This document shows, in pieces, positions 62,796-64,000 of a stretch of 64,000 nt of DNA. How positions within the stretch are numbered: position 1 is the first letter of the stretch; each line of letters starts with the position of its first letter. The position numbers and the translations under genes are program-made. The stretch comes from Sarcocystis neurona (lineage: Eukaryota; Apicomplexa; Conoidasida; Eucoccidiorida; Sarcocystidae), in NCBI GenBank assembly GCA_000727475.1, contig KL647291.1, positions 2,606,973-2,670,972 on the forward strand, read 5' to 3'. Under the pieces are notes generated by a model. That model made no database searches and had not been told where the DNA came from. It worked only from the letters and a program-made list of their open reading frames with translations.

Positions 62796-63296
62796 ATGGA
62801 CAAGAGAACCTCACAGCGCGGTCGCAACGGCGCACGTACTCACTCCACAGTGATAGATTCAAAGCGGTATGTGTTACCTTCTCCTGAGGGAAGTGGGTCT
62901 GAGGAGTTCGTACGGGGGAAGAACATGATAAATCGGGTAGAAACCTGCGTGGACATCACTGCAGCGACGCGGGTTCGCAAGCTCGGGTCCGGTCATAGTG
63001 CTATTGTTTTCCTAAGAAAATACAGCTCCAGAGGTTGCACGAAGAACAACGCGTTTCATCACGCAGGCACCTGCGTAAATATCACGCGGACAGAGCGGGT
63101 GCCGAACGCCTCCCCATGGAGAAAATGTTGGGCACCTTAGTGCAAAACGTGCGGGCCTGGGCACTTGCAAACTCCCTTGTGAGGTTTTGTCAATTCAAGG
63201 CTCCTGCGCGACTGGTTTAAGTCGACTGTTGAGCGTGCTACTGGAGGTGCTGTTACATTACCGAAATCTATGTTTTTGAGTAGTAGAGCCACGCGT
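62796..63296 (+). CDS. 5' exons of a gene extending right; basic then coiled-coil-like
   Basis: Exon 62796-62938 starts at an ATG and encodes a Ser/Arg-rich N-terminus (MDKRTSQRGRNGARTHS, later GSGSEEFVRGKNMIN). A donor GTAGAA in phase 0 joins 63017-63178 (acceptor TTTTCCTAAG, donor GTGAGG). That exon encodes an amphipathic, charged helix (KIQLQRLHEEQRVSSRRHLR, later MEKMLGTLVQNVRAWALANS). A third exon from 63232 to a GTAAGG donor after 63296 is compatible in phase. Introns of 78 and 53 nt are short compared with the long introns elsewhere in the window. Past 63296 the frame stays open to 63473, so the 3' structure is not resolved and may run out of the window. Function unknown. Confidence 0.45.
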
Positions 63297-64000
63297 AAGG
63301 CTCTCTCCGTACGCTTGTCAAGTTCTACAGACTTAGTAGGTTGTATGGAACGAGTACAGCCCACTGGGAAGTTCCTTGTTAGAGTCCGTCCGTACGTTTC
63401 AGTGACACCACGGCTGCAAACGATTCAGCCGCTGTTGGAGTCCTGCGTGTACTGCGAAGAGGAGTTGGGGTAGAAGCCATCGAACGAAATTCCGACGGCG
63501 CATGCGCCTGGGTCGCGTACTGTTACTTCTTTTCCCGTAAATACAAGTGCGCGTGGGAGCAGACCTCGGTGCGCAGGACCGGTCTTCGGAATGACCCCGG
63601 AGTCCTCAGGGGCCGATGGCGCGGTCACGCACGTGAACGCGGGAGCACAAGTGGGAGGATGCTGTGAGATAGTGAGCGTACACGTGTATGTTATTTATCT
63701 GTAAACGTGTGGAGGTCCAGCTTTGGGAGTCAGTGTGCACACATAATTGAGCAAAAAGCGCACTTTATTGTATGCTGCTGCAGTTACGTACACAAATGCA
63801 TGTGGAACCACTCCCAGACGTACCTCAATGTGTGTAGGCAAAAAGCCCACATTACTGTGTGCTAGTAGAGTGACTTAAACAAGTGTACGGGGACCAGCTC
63901 CCACACGTATCTACATGTGTGTATCATACGTACACACGGGGACAATGGGGAATCGAGTGTACAAAGGTCCGTGTTGCGACCATGCGTTGAGCTGGTGTAC

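Overview
The window is nuclear DNA of a eukaryote, most likely an apicomplexan coccidian (Eimeria or a close relative). Reasons: genes are split into many short exons with GT-AG introns; CAG/CTG-rich and TA/CA microsatellite tracts alternate with plain sequence; and one gene encodes an aspartyl protease of the coccidian ASP3 / Plasmodium plasmepsin IX-X type. No bacterial features, tRNA, rRNA or CRISPR array were seen. All spliced models were built by hand from splice signals, reading phase and protein sense. No database search was possible.

Layout: (1) 0.5-2.9 kb, plus strand: a candidate gene with a possible N-myristoylated start exon and a 566-codon open frame. (2) 6.2-12.6 kb, plus strand: a nine-exon model of 433 aa, not recognised. 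(3) 23.5-13.0 kb, minus strand: a ten-exon model of 704 aa with an N-terminal membrane anchor and a Glu-rich tail, convergent with (2). (4) 24-32 kb: few microsatellites, several coding-like fragments on both strands, a retroviral-type protease motif and an open frame broken by one stop; models unresolved. (5) 32.66-33.49 kb, plus: an intronless 276-aa basic protein. (6) 33.9-37.8 kb, plus: a multi-exon membrane protein, perhaps Frag1/PGAP2-like. (7) 43.1-39.9 kb, minus: V-ATPase subunit G in three exons. (8) 43.4-45.2 kb and 45.8-47.6 kb, plus: candidate genes, including two possible signal-peptide exons. (9) 60.9-49.5 kb, minus: the ASP3-like protease, with seven protease exons whose phases agree, plus a large upstream prosegment exon. 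(10) 62.2-61.8 kb, minus, and 62.8 kb onward, plus: two further candidates, the last running toward the right end.

The firmest calls are the ASP3-like protease and the V-ATPase G subunit, which carry family motifs, followed by the intronless 276-aa gene. ASP3-type proteases mature secretory-organelle (rhoptry and microneme) proteins for egress and invasion, and V-ATPase acidifies such compartments, but nothing in the sequence links the two genes. Roughly 3-23, 41-43 and 48-58.7 kb are repeat-rich, with long introns full of TA/CA repeats, CAG-rich DNA and minisatellites; 24-41, 43-48 and 59-64 kb are repeat-poor. This resembles the repeat-rich/repeat-poor segmental organisation described for Eimeria chromosomes.
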